A stretch of 64,000 nt of DNA from Welwitschia mirabilis (taxonomy: Eukaryota > Gnetophyta > Gnetopsida > Welwitschiales): positions 229,952,701 to 230,016,700 of the forward strand of contig JBOZIK010000001.1 of the NCBI GenBank assembly GCA_051453625.1, given 5' to 3'. Under the pieces are notes generated by a model. It searched no databases. It was not told the DNA's origin and was given only the letters and a program-made list of their open reading frames with translations. A program made the translations under genes and the position numbers. Below, piece after piece: positions 22,791 through 35,243 of this stretch (position 1 is the first letter of the stretch; every line of letters starts with the position of its first letter).

Positions 22791-23579
22791 AGCATAATTA
22801 AGTACTTTGATCATATGAATTAATATATAATATTATTAATAAGTTAATTATATATATAATTTTAGTAGTTTTACCTTCTAGATATCAACATAACTAAATT
22901 TTAATTTGTAAAAGATAAGTTAGAAGCAGCAGTAAGAACTAGATGGAATATCGACTACATATACATTGGTAAATAATGTAATATCATGTGAACAATTGCA
23001 TGAATTCTCTAAAACAATAAATTGATGAAGTTTACTAGTATTTAAAAGAAAATCAATTAAATATCAAGGCTTCACAAAGAGTAGAAAATGATAAACTCAA
23101 CTCCATCCTATAAGAATTCAAAGGATGACCATAGGAACAAACCATTAAAAAAATTTAATATCAAATTTAACTTACTATTAAATATCAAAATGAAAAAATT
23201 AAAATATTAAAGATACATTTTTCATAATCTTTAAAACCATAAAATATTAAAGATATTGACAAGTAAGTACAAGTGTGTCAAATCCATAATTCACTTCAAC
23301 AGACTAAAAATCACATGAAAAAGGTTTAGATTCATGCATCTACAAGTACTCTAGGTTTATTGTAAAGAAGCACTAAATTGAGTAAACTTCATTAAGAATA
23401 ATTCTCAATTAAAAATTATCAATAATGGATTACAATTTATTAAGAACCATTTTTTATTAAAGACTATTGACATTGGGTTACGTAGTAATTATTTAGCAAT
23501 GGTGCCAATAGGTGATGCAGTGACATGAAGGATTCATCTTAGTGTATGAGAAATGCTTAGGTTAATTATGTAAATTTTA

Positions 23580-24130
23580 TAAAATAATTTCTAAAGAGTT
23601 TATTCTAGATTACTTTATCAAAGATAAATGAATGCAATTTAAATTCCTATGACTTGGAAGAAAGAGTGTGGATGAAAATTTGAAAGAATTTCAAAGATAC
23701 AAGATTGCAATTTCACTATAACATTAAGTAATTTGATAATGATTTCTTTGATACTTTTCCATCAAAATTGTAAAATTTAGTATGTTCATTAGAGCTGAAT
23801 TCTTCATGAAAGACTATTAAAAATCCAATATTACATGAAGTTAAAATAGTGAGCCCCTATAAATGTCATGTGGTAACTATTATTACACAACAATAAAGGC
23901 CATATATTTATCAAAATAACCAATACCAAGATCATACTTAATCCTAGTATACAATATAGAGCTAAGAAACACTAATATATCATAATTATAAGAAGAAAGG
24001 ATACCCCAAAAAGAACGAGACAATAGAATCAAGCTTAACCTGCATCTTCACAAGGATAACTACAAGAGGAAAGAGATAATTTATTACTATTTAAATATAT
24101 TTATGTGAAATCAATTTTATATTATTTAAC
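23580..24130 (+). pseudogene. Gypsy-2 gag remnant
   Basis: A worn stretch includes EFILDYFIKDK, then after stops RKSVDENLKEFQRYKIAISL, resembling the retrotransposon gag pattern (F...YF, then a small-residue turn and E/F-rich helix). It sits directly upstream of the protease. The zinc knuckle is not visible. The call rests on position as much as on sequence. Confidence 0.5.
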
Positions 24131-24149
24131 CTTAAGGATTATTAGAAAA

Positions 24150-24540
24150 TAAATTTTCCCCCCTCATAGATAGTGGTGATAGTGATAATTTCATTTCTCC
24201 TACAATTGCTACTAATTTTGAAGAAAAGATCATTAAAGAACTAACTTCTACAGTAGAATTTATAGAAAGTAGAAATCTTAAAATAATATAGTTTTTGTGA
24301 AAATTTAAAATTTAAGATTAATAATTTATCATTTGATGATAAATTCTATGTTGTAGATATTGGAAAATGTGATGTAATTTTGGAATTATCTTTTTTGGAA
24401 AAATATGATGTTAAGTTTTATTTTTAAGAATGCACCCTTTTTATGCCTAGTTTGTCTAAAGGAGAAATATTTAAAGGAAAAGATATAAGTAAACAGATAT
24501 TATTCATGAGTAATAGAGAAGTTAAAAAGGATTTAGGGTA
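24150..24540 (+). pseudogene. Gypsy-2 aspartic protease
   Basis: This is the protease that would cut the polyprotein. It shows LIDSGDSDNFIS (catalytic DSG at about 24167-24178), FEEKI, then after a stop LKFKINNLSFDDKFYVVDIGKCDVILELSFLEKYD, matching the family's DVILG-(M/I)-WL flap-distal motif. The catalytic DSG is kept; stops near 24280 and 24425 break the frame. Confidence 0.8.
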
Positions 24541-24749
24541 ATGCATCTATATTTTATGATAGTGATAAAGCATGCAAAGCTTTAGTTATCCAGGGAATTA
24601 CATGAATTTTGTAAAGTGTTTTAAGACAAGATTTACTTTCAAAGAGAAAGATTAAATATGTCATTAATATCATACCTAGAGCACAATCCATCTCTTAAGC
24701 CCTTTATAACTTTTTTATTATTGAGTTAAAATAATTGAAACTCTAAATT

Positions 24750-25200
24750 AAGTAGTTGGTAAACAAAAGAAAGATATAATTAAGGATATCATCATTGGAA
24801 GCCTTAATGCCTTGTTAAGAAAAAAGATGATTCTCTTATACTTTTTATTGATTACTACTAGTTGAATAAGGTAATCATTAAAAAAAAATCATTGTCCTAA
24901 GTTAATAATCTCTTTAATGAGTTATAAGTAAAAAGTTGATTCAGTAATATAAATTTAAAGTTAGAATATAATTAAATTGAATCAAGGAAGAAGACATTTT
25001 AAAGATAGCTTTTAGAACTAAGTATAGTCATTTTGAATTCACTATTATGCCTTTTGATCTTATGAATGATTCTGGCAATTTTTGACTTTAATAAATGGAA
25101 TTTTTCATCTTTACTTAGATTAGTTTATTATTATTTTTTGGATGAAATTTTAATTTATTTAAAAAATAGAAATAAATATGTCTGATATCTTAAGCTTGTT
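24750..25200 (+). pseudogene. Gypsy-2 reverse transcriptase
   Basis: This is the RT core. Visible pieces are VKKKDDSLILFIDYY (usual start K-DGSLRMCIDYR), EEDILKIAFRTKYSHFEFTIMPF (about 24990-25060), DLMNDSGNF, MEFFIF and FLDEILIYLKN (about 25135-25165). The active-site F/Y-x-DD reads FLDE, so the second catalytic Asp is Glu. Frames change several times and stops are frequent. Confidence 0.8.
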
Positions 25201-25731
25201 TTCTAGTTACTAAAGGAACATGTATTGATAGCTAATCTGAGTAACTATGAATTCTTTAAGACATCCATCCATTATTTAGAACATGTAATATTAGACATAG
25301 AAATTGAAATATAATCTAGTAAGGTGAAAACAGTAAGAAACTGTTCCAAATAAAAGAATCCCATAGAAGTTAGAAGCTTCTTAGGATTAGAAGGATCCTA
25401 TATGTGCTTCATCGAACACTTCTTCAACATTGTAAGTCCAATGGCAAATTTAATAAAAAATAAGATTGAATTTCATTTTGATAATAGATGTAGAGAGGAA
25501 TTACTCTGGATCAAATTTTATTAATGTCAGATCTAATTTTAAAGATCCTAGAAAAACATAGCTAAATTATTATAGTTATAGATGCTTGGGGGAAGGAATA
25601 TAATCTTTTATAATGCAAGAAGAATGAATTATTGCTTATGACTCTAGAAAAATTAGTAAACATAGGTGTAATTATGTAGTCCATTATCAAGAATTATTAG
25701 CCATAATTTATGCTTTAAAAGTGTGGAGGCA
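25201..25731 (+). pseudogene. Gypsy-2 RT thumb and RNase H, left part
   Basis: This follows RT with YLKLVFQLLKEHVLIANLSNYEFF, then LEHVILDIEIEI, VRSFLGLEGSYMCFIEHFFNIVSPM (about 25365-25445), then the RNase H stretch KISKHRCNYVVHYQELLAIIYALKVWRH ending at 25731. Here the reading is cut by the LTR of a nested element. RNase H resumes at 36527 with the next codons of the same motif, after a duplicated AGGCA. Confidence 0.85.
25727..25731. repeat. Target-site duplication AGGCA, left copy
   Basis: Identical to 36522-36526. Lies in the Trp-Arg-His codons of Gypsy-2 RNase H. Confidence 0.85.
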
Positions 25732-27022
25732 TGTTCATGGTGAAATTTAGATATTTTTATATTTATCATTACTATATGGTAATATGCAAGATTATCCTAT
25801 GAATACTAATCATGTATGATCAAATTTAATTTTTACCCAAAAAAACTAGGACTTTCATTTATAGTATAGTCCCAGTGTCATTTTTTTACAAGGATAGATG
25901 TGGTAAAATATCAATTAAGCAAGCCTAATGAAAGATGAGTAATAGTATGTCAAATCTATAAGAAATCTTAAGAATGAAACAAATCTTTAAGATCTAGAAT
26001 AATGAATTTAAAGATAATAAGAGTCTTTAATTAAGCTTACATAGCTTCACTCCTTAATTTTAATAACCCATGTCAAGTGTATCCATTAATCTCAAGCATA
26101 GTGGCATCATATCATCTACTATATAAGTGTTGGTAATGTCTTCAAGTCACCACAGTAAGAAAATAATAAGCATGAAAAGTATGGTTAACCAAAGATTCAT
26201 TAAATATTCATACTATGAGACTAAAATGTAAACAAGAAGAATCACACATAAAATCTTAAAAGTACTTAACATGCCTTAGCTTAATATAAGCATAACAAGT
26301 ATGAAGCAATTTCAACTTGATATCAAATCATTGAACTAAGGAAAGAACATGTAACACTTCTTTTTTTAAATGTGTAAAAGCATACAATTATCAAAAAGCA
26401 CTTAATGATAATATAAGAAATATTATGATGGCCAGAAACCTATCCCATTCCTAATGGAAGGTTTAGAAATACTAATTAGTAAAGCTTTAATAATCTCTTT
26501 ATATTAATAATAATCAATAACTCTTAAATTAAATTGAAGTAGGCTATTTAGAGGCCAAAGTAGATTTATAAATTTGAGTTTTCAAGGCCTAATTTTATTA
26601 TTATTTGAAGTGTCCTAAGCTTAGTGGGGTAATTCTTTAGTCATGGGATCAAATTGAGGGGCTTAACTTAGAAAATATTCATCATTTAGAATAAAAAACT
26701 TCAAATATACTCCAGATAAATTGCTTACAATAAGAAGAGTCAAGAATACAATTCTTGATCTATTTTATACATAGTAACTAGAGCCGCCACTCCTAAAAAT
26801 AGTGCCACTATCAAAGTTGATTATCACACCTTCATATTTTGCTACAATGCTCCAAATCTTGCTAATGTCCTACAAAATAATAATGTTAAGGCAAATCATT
26901 AGTAAAACTAAATTTCTAGATCCTTAACCATAATAAATGCATAAAAATGTCATAATGATTAATTAAGCATGCTAACATGACCTAGATATCTTGATGTAAA
27001 AGTTAATTTTTATGTTTTATCA
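25732..27022 (-). repeat. LTR of element 3, left copy (3' LTR)
   Basis: Starts TGTTCATGGTG and ends TTTTATCA. Shares with 35244-36521 blocks such as ACTAGGACTTTCATTT, GGATAGATGTGGTAAAATAT (one change), TCTTTAATTAAGCT, AATAATAATCAATAACT and CCTAGATATCTTGATGT. Confidence 0.9.
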
Positions 27023-27214
27023 TATCATCAACCAATCTTTTACTAGTATCTTTGCAAACAGGGTGTTAAAGATTATTTAACATAGAAAAACTTGCTAAGT
27101 TAATCATTCAAGTATGATAGAAAAAATTCAAAAATAATATGACCAATTTAGGCTAAAATGATACTTAGGAAAAGGAATAGTGAATGAAAGATAGGTGTTT
27201 AAGTGCATATGCAT

Positions 27215-27260
27215 CTCCTTTCAACCAAAGTAAAACTTTATCCTCAAGGTTTGAAGAATA
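27215..27260 (-). pseudogene. 3' end of element 3 coding region
   Basis: The minus strand gives SNLEDKVLL, which resembles the (S/T)NLEDKV tail often found just before the 3' non-coding end of Gypsy polyproteins. It is short, but it agrees with the minus orientation shown by gag and protease. Confidence 0.35.
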
Positions 27261-28439
27261 AGAAAAATTAAATGTGAATAATGAGGAGTAAATGATGCAT
27301 ACTTTAATTTGTATTAAAATGAGCTAAGAAAGAAAATTGCTAAAAATGAAGTGTGTAATGCATGAGGAAATTAAGAAATAAGAAGTGCAAATTAATGAAA
27401 AAAGAAAGATGCTTAATCAAAATTACTCTTAATTGTAATGAATTAAATTTCTGAATCTACAATTAGATACTATTAAAATGATCAAAAAATAACAGAAAGA
27501 GATAAGAGATAAAACATAAAATGTGATGGTTTAAGATTGAAAATGATGGAATGGATGAATAATCTATATTAGTTATTCTCTATGATGTTTTAAAAAAGGC
27601 CCTAATTATGGAAAATTGAACAATGGGATGAGGATTATTTTAGCCAAATGAGAACCTATTTAGGTGGAATAGGATAGTGGCACTAGCTAGGGATAGCAGT
27701 GCAATTAACTCTCTTAGAAATTAGCCCATGTACTATTAGTTATTATGATAAAAAAACCAAATTAAAATTTTAGAAATTATGTGCTAGTTGGAAATAAAAT
27801 TAGATTAAGAGAAATATAGTTTTAAAATGAATTTTACATTAAGGAGTAAAAGCCATTAATAAAAGAGAAAATTCTATAAAATGAAAATTACAATGTAGAT
27901 ATGAAAAACTAAAAAAGATACAAGTGAAAAGGAAGAAGAGAGAGAAAATGAAAACTAGCTTATGAATCTATGATAAGAGACCATTCTTTATAGCTTTTAG
28001 TCCATTTATTTTTGCTTTCTTCACATTTCCTTTTGTTTCTTAACAATTTTCTTTATTTTGACATAAAGCTTTCCAATCCAAGTTATTTGTGATTTGGATG
28101 CATTCTCCAAAAATGTATACATAGAAGTGGTGGAGGAATGATGATGAGTGGTAGAAAGAGGAGAAAATGAGGGTAGATAAGAAGGGAGATGAAAAGATTC
28201 AATTGGTTCTTTACTATTTCTTCTTGTGATGGGTGGAGAATAACAAGAAGACGGGACTTGAGAGGGAGAAGAAGTTCTTTGAAGAGGTTCTTCTTCTTAT
28301 TAAATTTCATAAAGACCCCTTGAAATCCATTTTTTATTTCTACACTTACTAAGTTGGGTAATCTTCTTATGGATAATGGTTTTTACAAAATTTCTATCCC
28401 AACTCTTAAAATCTAAAGTATGGATTAAAGAATTATAAA
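27261..28439. other. Interior of element 3, nothing recognised
   Basis: AT-rich. A minus-strand open stretch at 28083-28310 is low-complexity and hydrophobic (HFLLFLPLIIIPPPLL), with a purine-rich complement; it may be a worn part of the ORF to its right but has no family signature. Confidence 0.4.
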
Positions 28440-29010
28440 TTAAATATCAAACTCAGCATGGAATGGAAAGATTACTCTTATGATTCATATTATTTACTAG
28501 GGTAGTTAAAAGGCATTTAGACATACCAAATGGCTTGCTATCTTGCATTATTATAATTATGTCAAGATGATTACTATATGCATTGGCTACATTTGATGTA
28601 GGTAAAATATTACACATGATAAATCTAAAATGGGATAATTGGTTTTGTAAAGATATATACAAGGAAAATAGCCTTCTCTACGAAGTGCACATTCTATATT
28701 AAGTGTAACATAATAAAAACTAAGGGATTTGATGAGCATGTATGGTATGGTATCATAATGTTTGTATCCGAATAACTCTTATACATAACTAAGGAAAAAT
28801 GTGTTATGAATTGAAGAGTGGATTATTCAAGGATCATCTTCATCTAGTATGACATTCTTATATAACTTCAAAACTTCTTTATGAAAATAGTAGGTTCCCT
28901 CCTCCTTTGAAAAATAATTCCAATGTTTTGCTTCAATCCTATCAAGGTAAAAGAGTGCATAAATATATAGGAATGATGTGAAAATTCCTTCTTAAGAAAT
29001 GCTCCTGATC
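28440..29010 (-). pseudogene. Retroelement-associated ORF of unknown function
   Basis: From the right, WNYFSKEEGTYYFHKEVLKLYKNVI, then SLSFYYVTLNIECALRREG, then after a start at 28662 the stretch FRFIMCNILPTSNVANAYSNHLDIIIIMQDSKPFGMSK. The order (F-x-K-E-VLKLYKN, then C-N-x-LPTS, then a G/K-PF motif) resembles the domain often labelled 'putative plant transposon protein' that rides in plant Gypsy elements and has no known activity. It reads in the same direction as gag and protease. The resemblance is from memory of the pattern and needs a profile search. Confidence 0.4.
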
Positions 29011-31179
29011 TTCCACACATTTTGGTCTAAAATAGTAAAACTTAAAAATAATAAACAAAATCAAAATAAGAGAAAAATGAAAGAGGAAGTTACAAAAATG
29101 AAAAATGGATTAGAAAGTAGATATATCAAGGAAATAAATGTATCTCAAAATAAAAAAGAGGCTTATGATTAGACTGAAAATATAATCTTATGAAAATTTT
29201 CTAAATCAAAGTTGGATTCATACAGAGATAGACAGACAATGGTGCCAGTGAGGTTTGTTGGTGGCACTAGTAAGGGCAAATGGTATTACTAGTAAATATT
29301 GGAGATGTAGATTGATCTCGAGTGATATGGTTGATAGAGGTAGAGAGGTCATGGATAGCATGTGTAAATGATGTAGTTTGACTTGAAATCATAGGTTTTA
29401 TAGGAATTAGATTTCCTACTTTCATCAATGGCCTAGATTGAATTTTCCTTGGATCTAAACCTATATAGAAGGGTTAAATCATAGAAAATGTATTGTACTT
29501 CTAGTGTGCTTTCTCAAAGAAGGAAAAACCAAAGGGTATGGGTTCAAATAAATGATGAAAATGAACATGGGTGGAATGAAATTAAAGAAGCATTGAAATA
29601 AAAATTTCTACCATGTGTCATATAAGTAGATAAGACATAATAAAATGCAAGCTAATGATCTTATTTTAATTACATGGTTTTGATGGATCTTATACCAAGA
29701 TGAGAAAAACATTAATAAGTAAATATTTGTAAATTTAAAAGTAGCCAAAGAATCTCAAGTTCAACTTGTTAAAATAAGCAAATAAAAGATTTCTCTAATT
29801 CCATCTTAATTTCATTTCATTTTTGTTATTCTTCCATGGATAACAATGTTTTAAACATTTAATTATATTAAGAATATGGTGTTGTTGTAATTCCTTCCAA
29901 CAGATTTAACATGTTTTATAAGAAAGATTTGATGCTACATTTTCGCAAGAATCTATAACGTCAATGAAATTGAACATACCACAAATGAATCATTAACATT
30001 GCATTTTCAGTAGGAATTCTCAACCTTGATGTAGTTAACTAGACCAATATAACTGATCATAAACAAATGTGCTAGTAGAAAGCATCAATATTTTTACTTA
30101 ATTTGATATGCTATCATTTTTTTCTTTTCTTTTTTTTAATCATAGAACATGATAAAGGTTATTGGCTAATTATCCTAAGAGAGAAATGATCTCATTTCCA
30201 TGAATGATTTAAAATAAAAAACATCGTGAAAGAAGGGGGAAATGTTTTTTCTTAATTCCTAGTTGAAGATCTCTAATGCATGAAAAATTTAACAAAGAAC
30301 CCAAAGATGCAAAGAACTAGCTCATAAAAAACCAAAAACTTATAAAATCTTAACTAAAATTTAAAAATATAAAATATCTCTTTATTAGTCGACTAAAAAA
30401 AGATCATTTATTAACCAGGATCATTAAGTCTTATAAACTCATAAGAGAATGAAAGTGGTGGATGAAATATAAGTAATATAAGATTACATCAAGGTGATGT
30501 GGATGGGTGAAAATGGTTAAAGTGTAAATAAAATGAATGACTATAGCTAGGATTTTCTATGAATGAAGAATCCTTAAACATATTTGAGCCTTCCACAGCT
30601 TAGTCTAAACACCCTAAGTTTATATTATCAAGAGGTAATTATAATTCATCCTAATGAAATAAAATTGGATTAGGATAATAAAAAAGGTATTTAATTATGA
30701 ATGAAGAGAAAAACTCTAAATGATCATGGCTCTAAAACTCAAGGGAGAAGAATGAGTGATCAAGTAACAAGTTTAGCCTAGAAACATTTTCATGATAGCT
30801 TTACGTATGTGTTAAAAAACTTAGAAAGTATATGCAAAGAATATCCATTAAAATTAAAATAGTCTAGGTCATATGAAGATCACATTATTCTTTTACCCTA
30901 CTTATCTAATAATTCACGTAATACATATTTCCTAAATGGAGATATGGATGAATTAGTAATCATAGAATGAATAAGGTCATTATTAAAAATATACCTTAAA
31001 TTCTTAAGATTATATTACACTTTAAGATAAGGGTATTTTTCAAGTTTAAAATCTAAATTACAATTATAAGAATATGGAGTAAGAGACAAAACATTTTACT
31101 CATAATAAGGTATTTCAAACTCATGATCAATAGTTTTAATAAACTCAACCCCTTCAAGATCTCTAATTGCTTTATGGTA
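29011..31179. other. Interior of element 3, no RT or integrase recognised
   Basis: This is where pol would be expected on the minus strand. I looked for the (Y/F)xDD box, the SFLG motif and the integrase core and found none. At 30800-31180 the minus strand continues the protease frame for some distance (DLEGVEFIKTIDHEFE) without a clear domain. Confidence 0.5.
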
Positions 31180-31590
31180 TTAAAGATATTTAATTCAATG
31201 GTTATATTTCCAAATGAATCTTCATAAGACCATTCTTACAATTGATAAGAACATTATAATAGTAAGAAAAGATATACCCAAGGGGATCAATATAGAATTA
31301 TTTCTAATTTGCTCCATTTTGAAAACTACAAAGTTCATAGGAAAGTAATAATTTTATAATTAGACAATAACATCCTTTACTATATTCAAGTATGATCTTA
31401 AAAAATTATTAAATAGTTGTAATTAAAGTTTAATATGTTTAAGATTATTTAAATCAAGTTTCTTATAGACACATTGAGGTAAGAGATTTACACAAGCTCT
31501 AAGATCCAACAAGGCTTTTTTAAATAGTGTGTTTCCAATTATGATGCTTATGGTTGGGCATCTTAGATTTTTATATTTTAGGAAAATTTG
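31180..31590 (-). pseudogene. Aspartic protease of element 3 (Athila/Tat-like)
   Basis: The minus strand shows RCPTISIIIGNTLFKKALLDLRACVNLLPQCVYKKLDLNNLK (first part only partly conserved), then LQLFNNF and, further left, FPMNFVVFKME. In Athila/Tat-type elements the active site reads DLGA followed by S-x-NL(M/L)P rather than DTGA; here it is DLRA (about 31470-31515), so the Gly next to the catalytic Asp is Arg. The flap-like FPVDFVVLDME block is recognisable. Stops are present. It follows gag in the normal order. Confidence 0.8.
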
Positions 31591-32399
31591 ACTTTAAATA
31601 ATAGCAGGCAAAAGGGAGGATTTACTCTTCACATTCATTCTTCTTTTAATATTACATAGGACCTTTAAGAATTTGACATATGAGGGTACTTGCTTAATAG
31701 CTTCTAAAAGAGGGATGTTGATCTTTAATTCATTGAAAATATAAAGTACTCTTCTTTATTCTTATCCAATTCGTTTCTCCTATGTTATTAAGAAAAAGGT
31801 AGGGATTCGTTGTAAGTTGAAGCATCTTCCTCTACCTCATGATTTGTTTCTACTTATTTCTTTGTCTTAGGATTACTTTGTTGAACTTATTCTTGGATTA
31901 TTTCTCTTATACCTGATTTTTGATTTTTTAATCACTTATTAAAGGGATAAGATTAGTTTTTATAATATTTGAATCTTCCATTAACTTATAACTCCTAGGG
32001 TTAAGTTCATATGTAGTAGGAAGCTTGCCCTTCTTACATTAAGTTAAGTGACAAAATTATGTGTGTAGTGATTTAACTTAACTATTTCATGACCTATTCT
32101 AAATTTTTTAATGTGGAAGAGCTTTTTTAATTGAAATGTTATTATATGATGTTGATATAGTGTTAGGCTTTAATAAAATCATGAAGTATGTTCTCCAAGT
32201 AGTTATAAAGTTAAGGAAGGGTTCATGGTTTTAGGTTGACTAGTTGATTTTTAATTATAATTATATTATTTTCATAAGAAATTAGAGTAACTCCTCCATC
32301 TAAGATTGCCTGTATTAGAGTAGGAGTTGTTTACTTATTGGTTTTGCCACTGTTATCTCACATAATTTACTTGCTCTTTTACTACACCTTTAAACATAA

Positions 32400-33300
32400 G
32401 GATAGAAGAACATTTTAAGGTTTCATGTATGTTCACAAGACAAATGTTACAATGAGGTAATGTGATAATGTATTTAGGATTTTGTACTAAGAGATTGAAT
32501 CATATTCAAAAGTTCTTTTAACCTCTTATTGAGTTTAGTATTATCTATGATTTTAAGATTCTTATAGACTTAACAAATTGTTATGATTATATTGGTTCAT
32601 TAGGATTCTCCAATTCATTAAACTTTTAGCTATAATTTTAAGGGAAACCCATGCTTCATTAATTTATAATTCTAGAAATCTACATTTACACATCATCTCC
32701 ACAAGTTTTCTATGATTTGATGAAAGGCCTTTTATTAAAAAAAAAAAAAAGAATTCTATAACTCTACCTTTCTCAAATCCATGTTAAGGAAATTTAATAA
32801 GTAAACTCTTGAATCTTTCTAATATGTGGAAGAAAGTTTTAATATCTTTTATTGAAAGTTTCTTATCTCATATCTAATGGCATTAGTCTTGTAACCATGA
32901 AAGAATTTCCTAATGAATGCTTAGTTAAGTTCCATCTAAGTTATGATGAAGATAGCTTTTAAGATGTATAGCCAGGTTTTTCCTTTTTCTTTGAGGGAAA
33001 AAGGGAATAGAATTAACTTGAGTGCATCAAAGGAATTATAGAGAGTACATATTCAAATTCATTAAGATGTAGATAAGGATCTTTAGACTTTAAATCATAA
33101 AAAATGTAGAAGTAGTTAAATTATTTCTAGATTTAAATCAATTCTTTCTACATTAGAAGGTTGAAAAATACATAAAGATGTACCTAAGCATTGTAGTTGA
33201 AGGTACTCTTTAAAAGTATGTTTAAGTTGGCTAAGATCAAAGTTGCATCTAGAGTTATAAAATTAAAAAGATGATAGATTATTTAGGATTTCTTAGTTTT
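32400..33300 (-). pseudogene. Gag of element 3 (retrotransposon gag family)
   Basis: The minus strand gives SKDPYLHLNEFEYV, then ALKLILFPFSLKEKGKTWLYIL (about 32965-33035), then after stops FIRKFFHGYKTNAIRYEIRNF, matching the capsid pattern LFPFSL-x-(D/E)KAKxWL ... KF(F/L)PxxKTxxLRxEI of Athila/Tat-type Gypsy gag. Left of it, CKCRFLEL and further worn helices continue to about 32400. It would form the particle shell. Several stops interrupt it. Confidence 0.82.
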
Positions 33301-33879
33301 TCTCCTATGAATGACCTCTATAAACAAGATTACTCTCATGATCTAACTCATGATCCATTTTGAAATTGATAGGGATTTGATGTAATCTACCATCAAATGT
33401 TCATTACTAGTTCATGTAACATAAGAAAACAATTGATAAAAATCACACTTCTAAGTGTACATAGTCTATGAAAGGTATTAAAAGGTTACAAAACTTTGAC
33501 TCATAAGAGATGAAAGAGTTCTATTACAAAAGGCTAGTGGTTCTAATGATACTAGATGACAGTGCTAGTTGTTTGGTGTAAAATTAGTTTAGCAAAATAT
33601 TATTATGTAAGTCTCAAGATGATGGATATTCTAGGAAGGTAGGTCATTAGGGTGGACTAATAGATTAAGAATATGCATCAATAAGGAGGAGGAACAATGA
33701 AAAATGCAAAATCTAATTACTATGCAATGCAATTAAGTAACAATGTAGGAATAAAAGTTGCATGTATTAAAGAAATTCCTTGTGGTTTACTGATGATGAC
33801 CTTTTTCAAATTTATCTTTAAGTACATGCTAAGGAATTCACATGAGATACAAAAGGGAAGAGATATAGAGAAACGACAC

Positions 33880-33915
33880 ACACACATAAACACACATACA
33901 TACATCCATACATAC

Positions 33916-33983
<68 letters not shown>
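33880..33983. repeat. (CA)/(CATA)/(TA) microsatellite at gap edge
   Basis: CACACACA, then CATA units, then at least 27 TA dinucleotides run directly into the N gap. The open frames that cross it on both strands are artefacts of the repeat and the N run. Confidence 0.95.
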
Positions 33984-34963
33984 NNNNNNNNNNNNNNNNN
34001 NNNNNNNNNNNNNNNNNNNNNNNNNNNNNNNNNNNNNNNNNNNNNNNNNNNNNNNNNNNNNNNNNNNNNNNNNNNNNNNNNNNNNNNNNNNNNNNNNNNN
34101 NNNNNNNNNNNNNNNNNNNNNNNNNNNNNNNNNNNNNNNNNNNNNNNNNNNNNNNNNNNNNNNNNNNNNNNNNNNNNNNNNNNNNNNNNNNNNNNNNNNN
34201 NNNNNNNNNNNNNNNNNNNNNNNNNNNNNNNNNNNNNNNNNNNNNNNNNNNNNNNNNNNNNNNNNNNNNNNNNNNNNNNNNNNNNNNNNNNNNNNNNNNN
34301 NNNNNNNNNNNNNNNNNNNNNNNNNNNNNNNNNNNNNNNNNNNNNNNNNNNNNNNNNNNNNNNNNNNNNNNNNNNNNNNNNNNNNNNNNNNNNNNNNNNN
34401 NNNNNNNNNNNNNNNNNNNNNNNNNNNNNNNNNNNNNNNNNNNNNNNNNNNNNNNNNNNNNNNNNNNNNNNNNNNNNNNNNNNNNNNNNNNNNNNNNNNN
34501 NNNNNNNNNNNNNNNNNNNNNNNNNNNNNNNNNNNNNNNNNNNNNNNNNNNNNNNNNNNNNNNNNNNNNNNNNNNNNNNNNNNNNNNNNNNNNNNNNNNN
34601 NNNNNNNNNNNNNNNNNNNNNNNNNNNNNNNNNNNNNNNNNNNNNNNNNNNNNNNNNNNNNNNNNNNNNNNNNNNNNNNNNNNNNNNNNNNNNNNNNNNN
34701 NNNNNNNNNNNNNNNNNNNNNNNNNNNNNNNNNNNNNNNNNNNNNNNNNNNNNNNNNNNNNNNNNNNNNNNNNNNNNNNNNNNNNNNNNNNNNNNNNNNN
34801 NNNNNNNNNNNNNNNNNNNNNNNNNNNNNNNNNNNNNNNNNNNNNNNNNNNNNNNNNNNNNNNNNNNNNNNNNNNNNNNNNNNNNNNNNNNNNNNNNNNN
34901 NNNNNNNNNNNNNNNNNNNNNNNNNNNNNNNNNNNNNNNNNNNNNNNNNNNNNNNNNNNNNNN
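33984..34963. other. Assembly gap (980 N)
   Basis: Run of N between the TA microsatellite and an A-rich tract, inside the 5' leader side of element 3. Confidence 0.95.
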
Positions 34964-35243
34964 TTTTTAGAAAAGAACTTAAAAAAATTAGAAAAACAAA
35001 AACAAAAAAAAAAAAAAAACAAAGACAGTAATGAAAGGGAAAAAATCACTAGATTAAGCTCCATCGGTCAAGTGCTAGGCACCATTAACACTAATCCACT
35101 AGTGAAGAAATAAAAAGAGGAAAAAAGAAAAATGAGATGGCACTAAAATGGGATGAATATAAAATGAAAAAAAAGATTGTAAATTTTGTTCATGTCCCAC
35201 TATAGCTACCATGTTTTTATCCCTAATAATATCATTAAAAAAA
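34964..35243. other. A-rich leader of element 3
   Basis: Between gap and LTR lies AT-rich sequence with an A-run at 35001-35020. A primer-binding site should lie at the right end on the minus strand, but none is recognised. Confidence 0.5.

Larger units (their letters stand above)
18190..23579. other. Leader region of Gypsy-2, non-coding with repeats
   Basis: Between primer-binding site and gag-like sequence lie 5.4 kb without a recognised domain, much longer than a normal leader. It contains a 389-bp tandem duplication and a minisatellite (listed separately). The stretches 18190-19080, 19860-21530 and 22790-23580 show nothing I recognise; the short minus open stretch at 21265-21501 has no family resemblance. 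A further worn insertion is possible. Confidence 0.5.

Noticed and set aside
33697-35064. Long open frames on both strands
   Set aside because: They consist mostly of N and a TA microsatellite, which translate without stops by chance.
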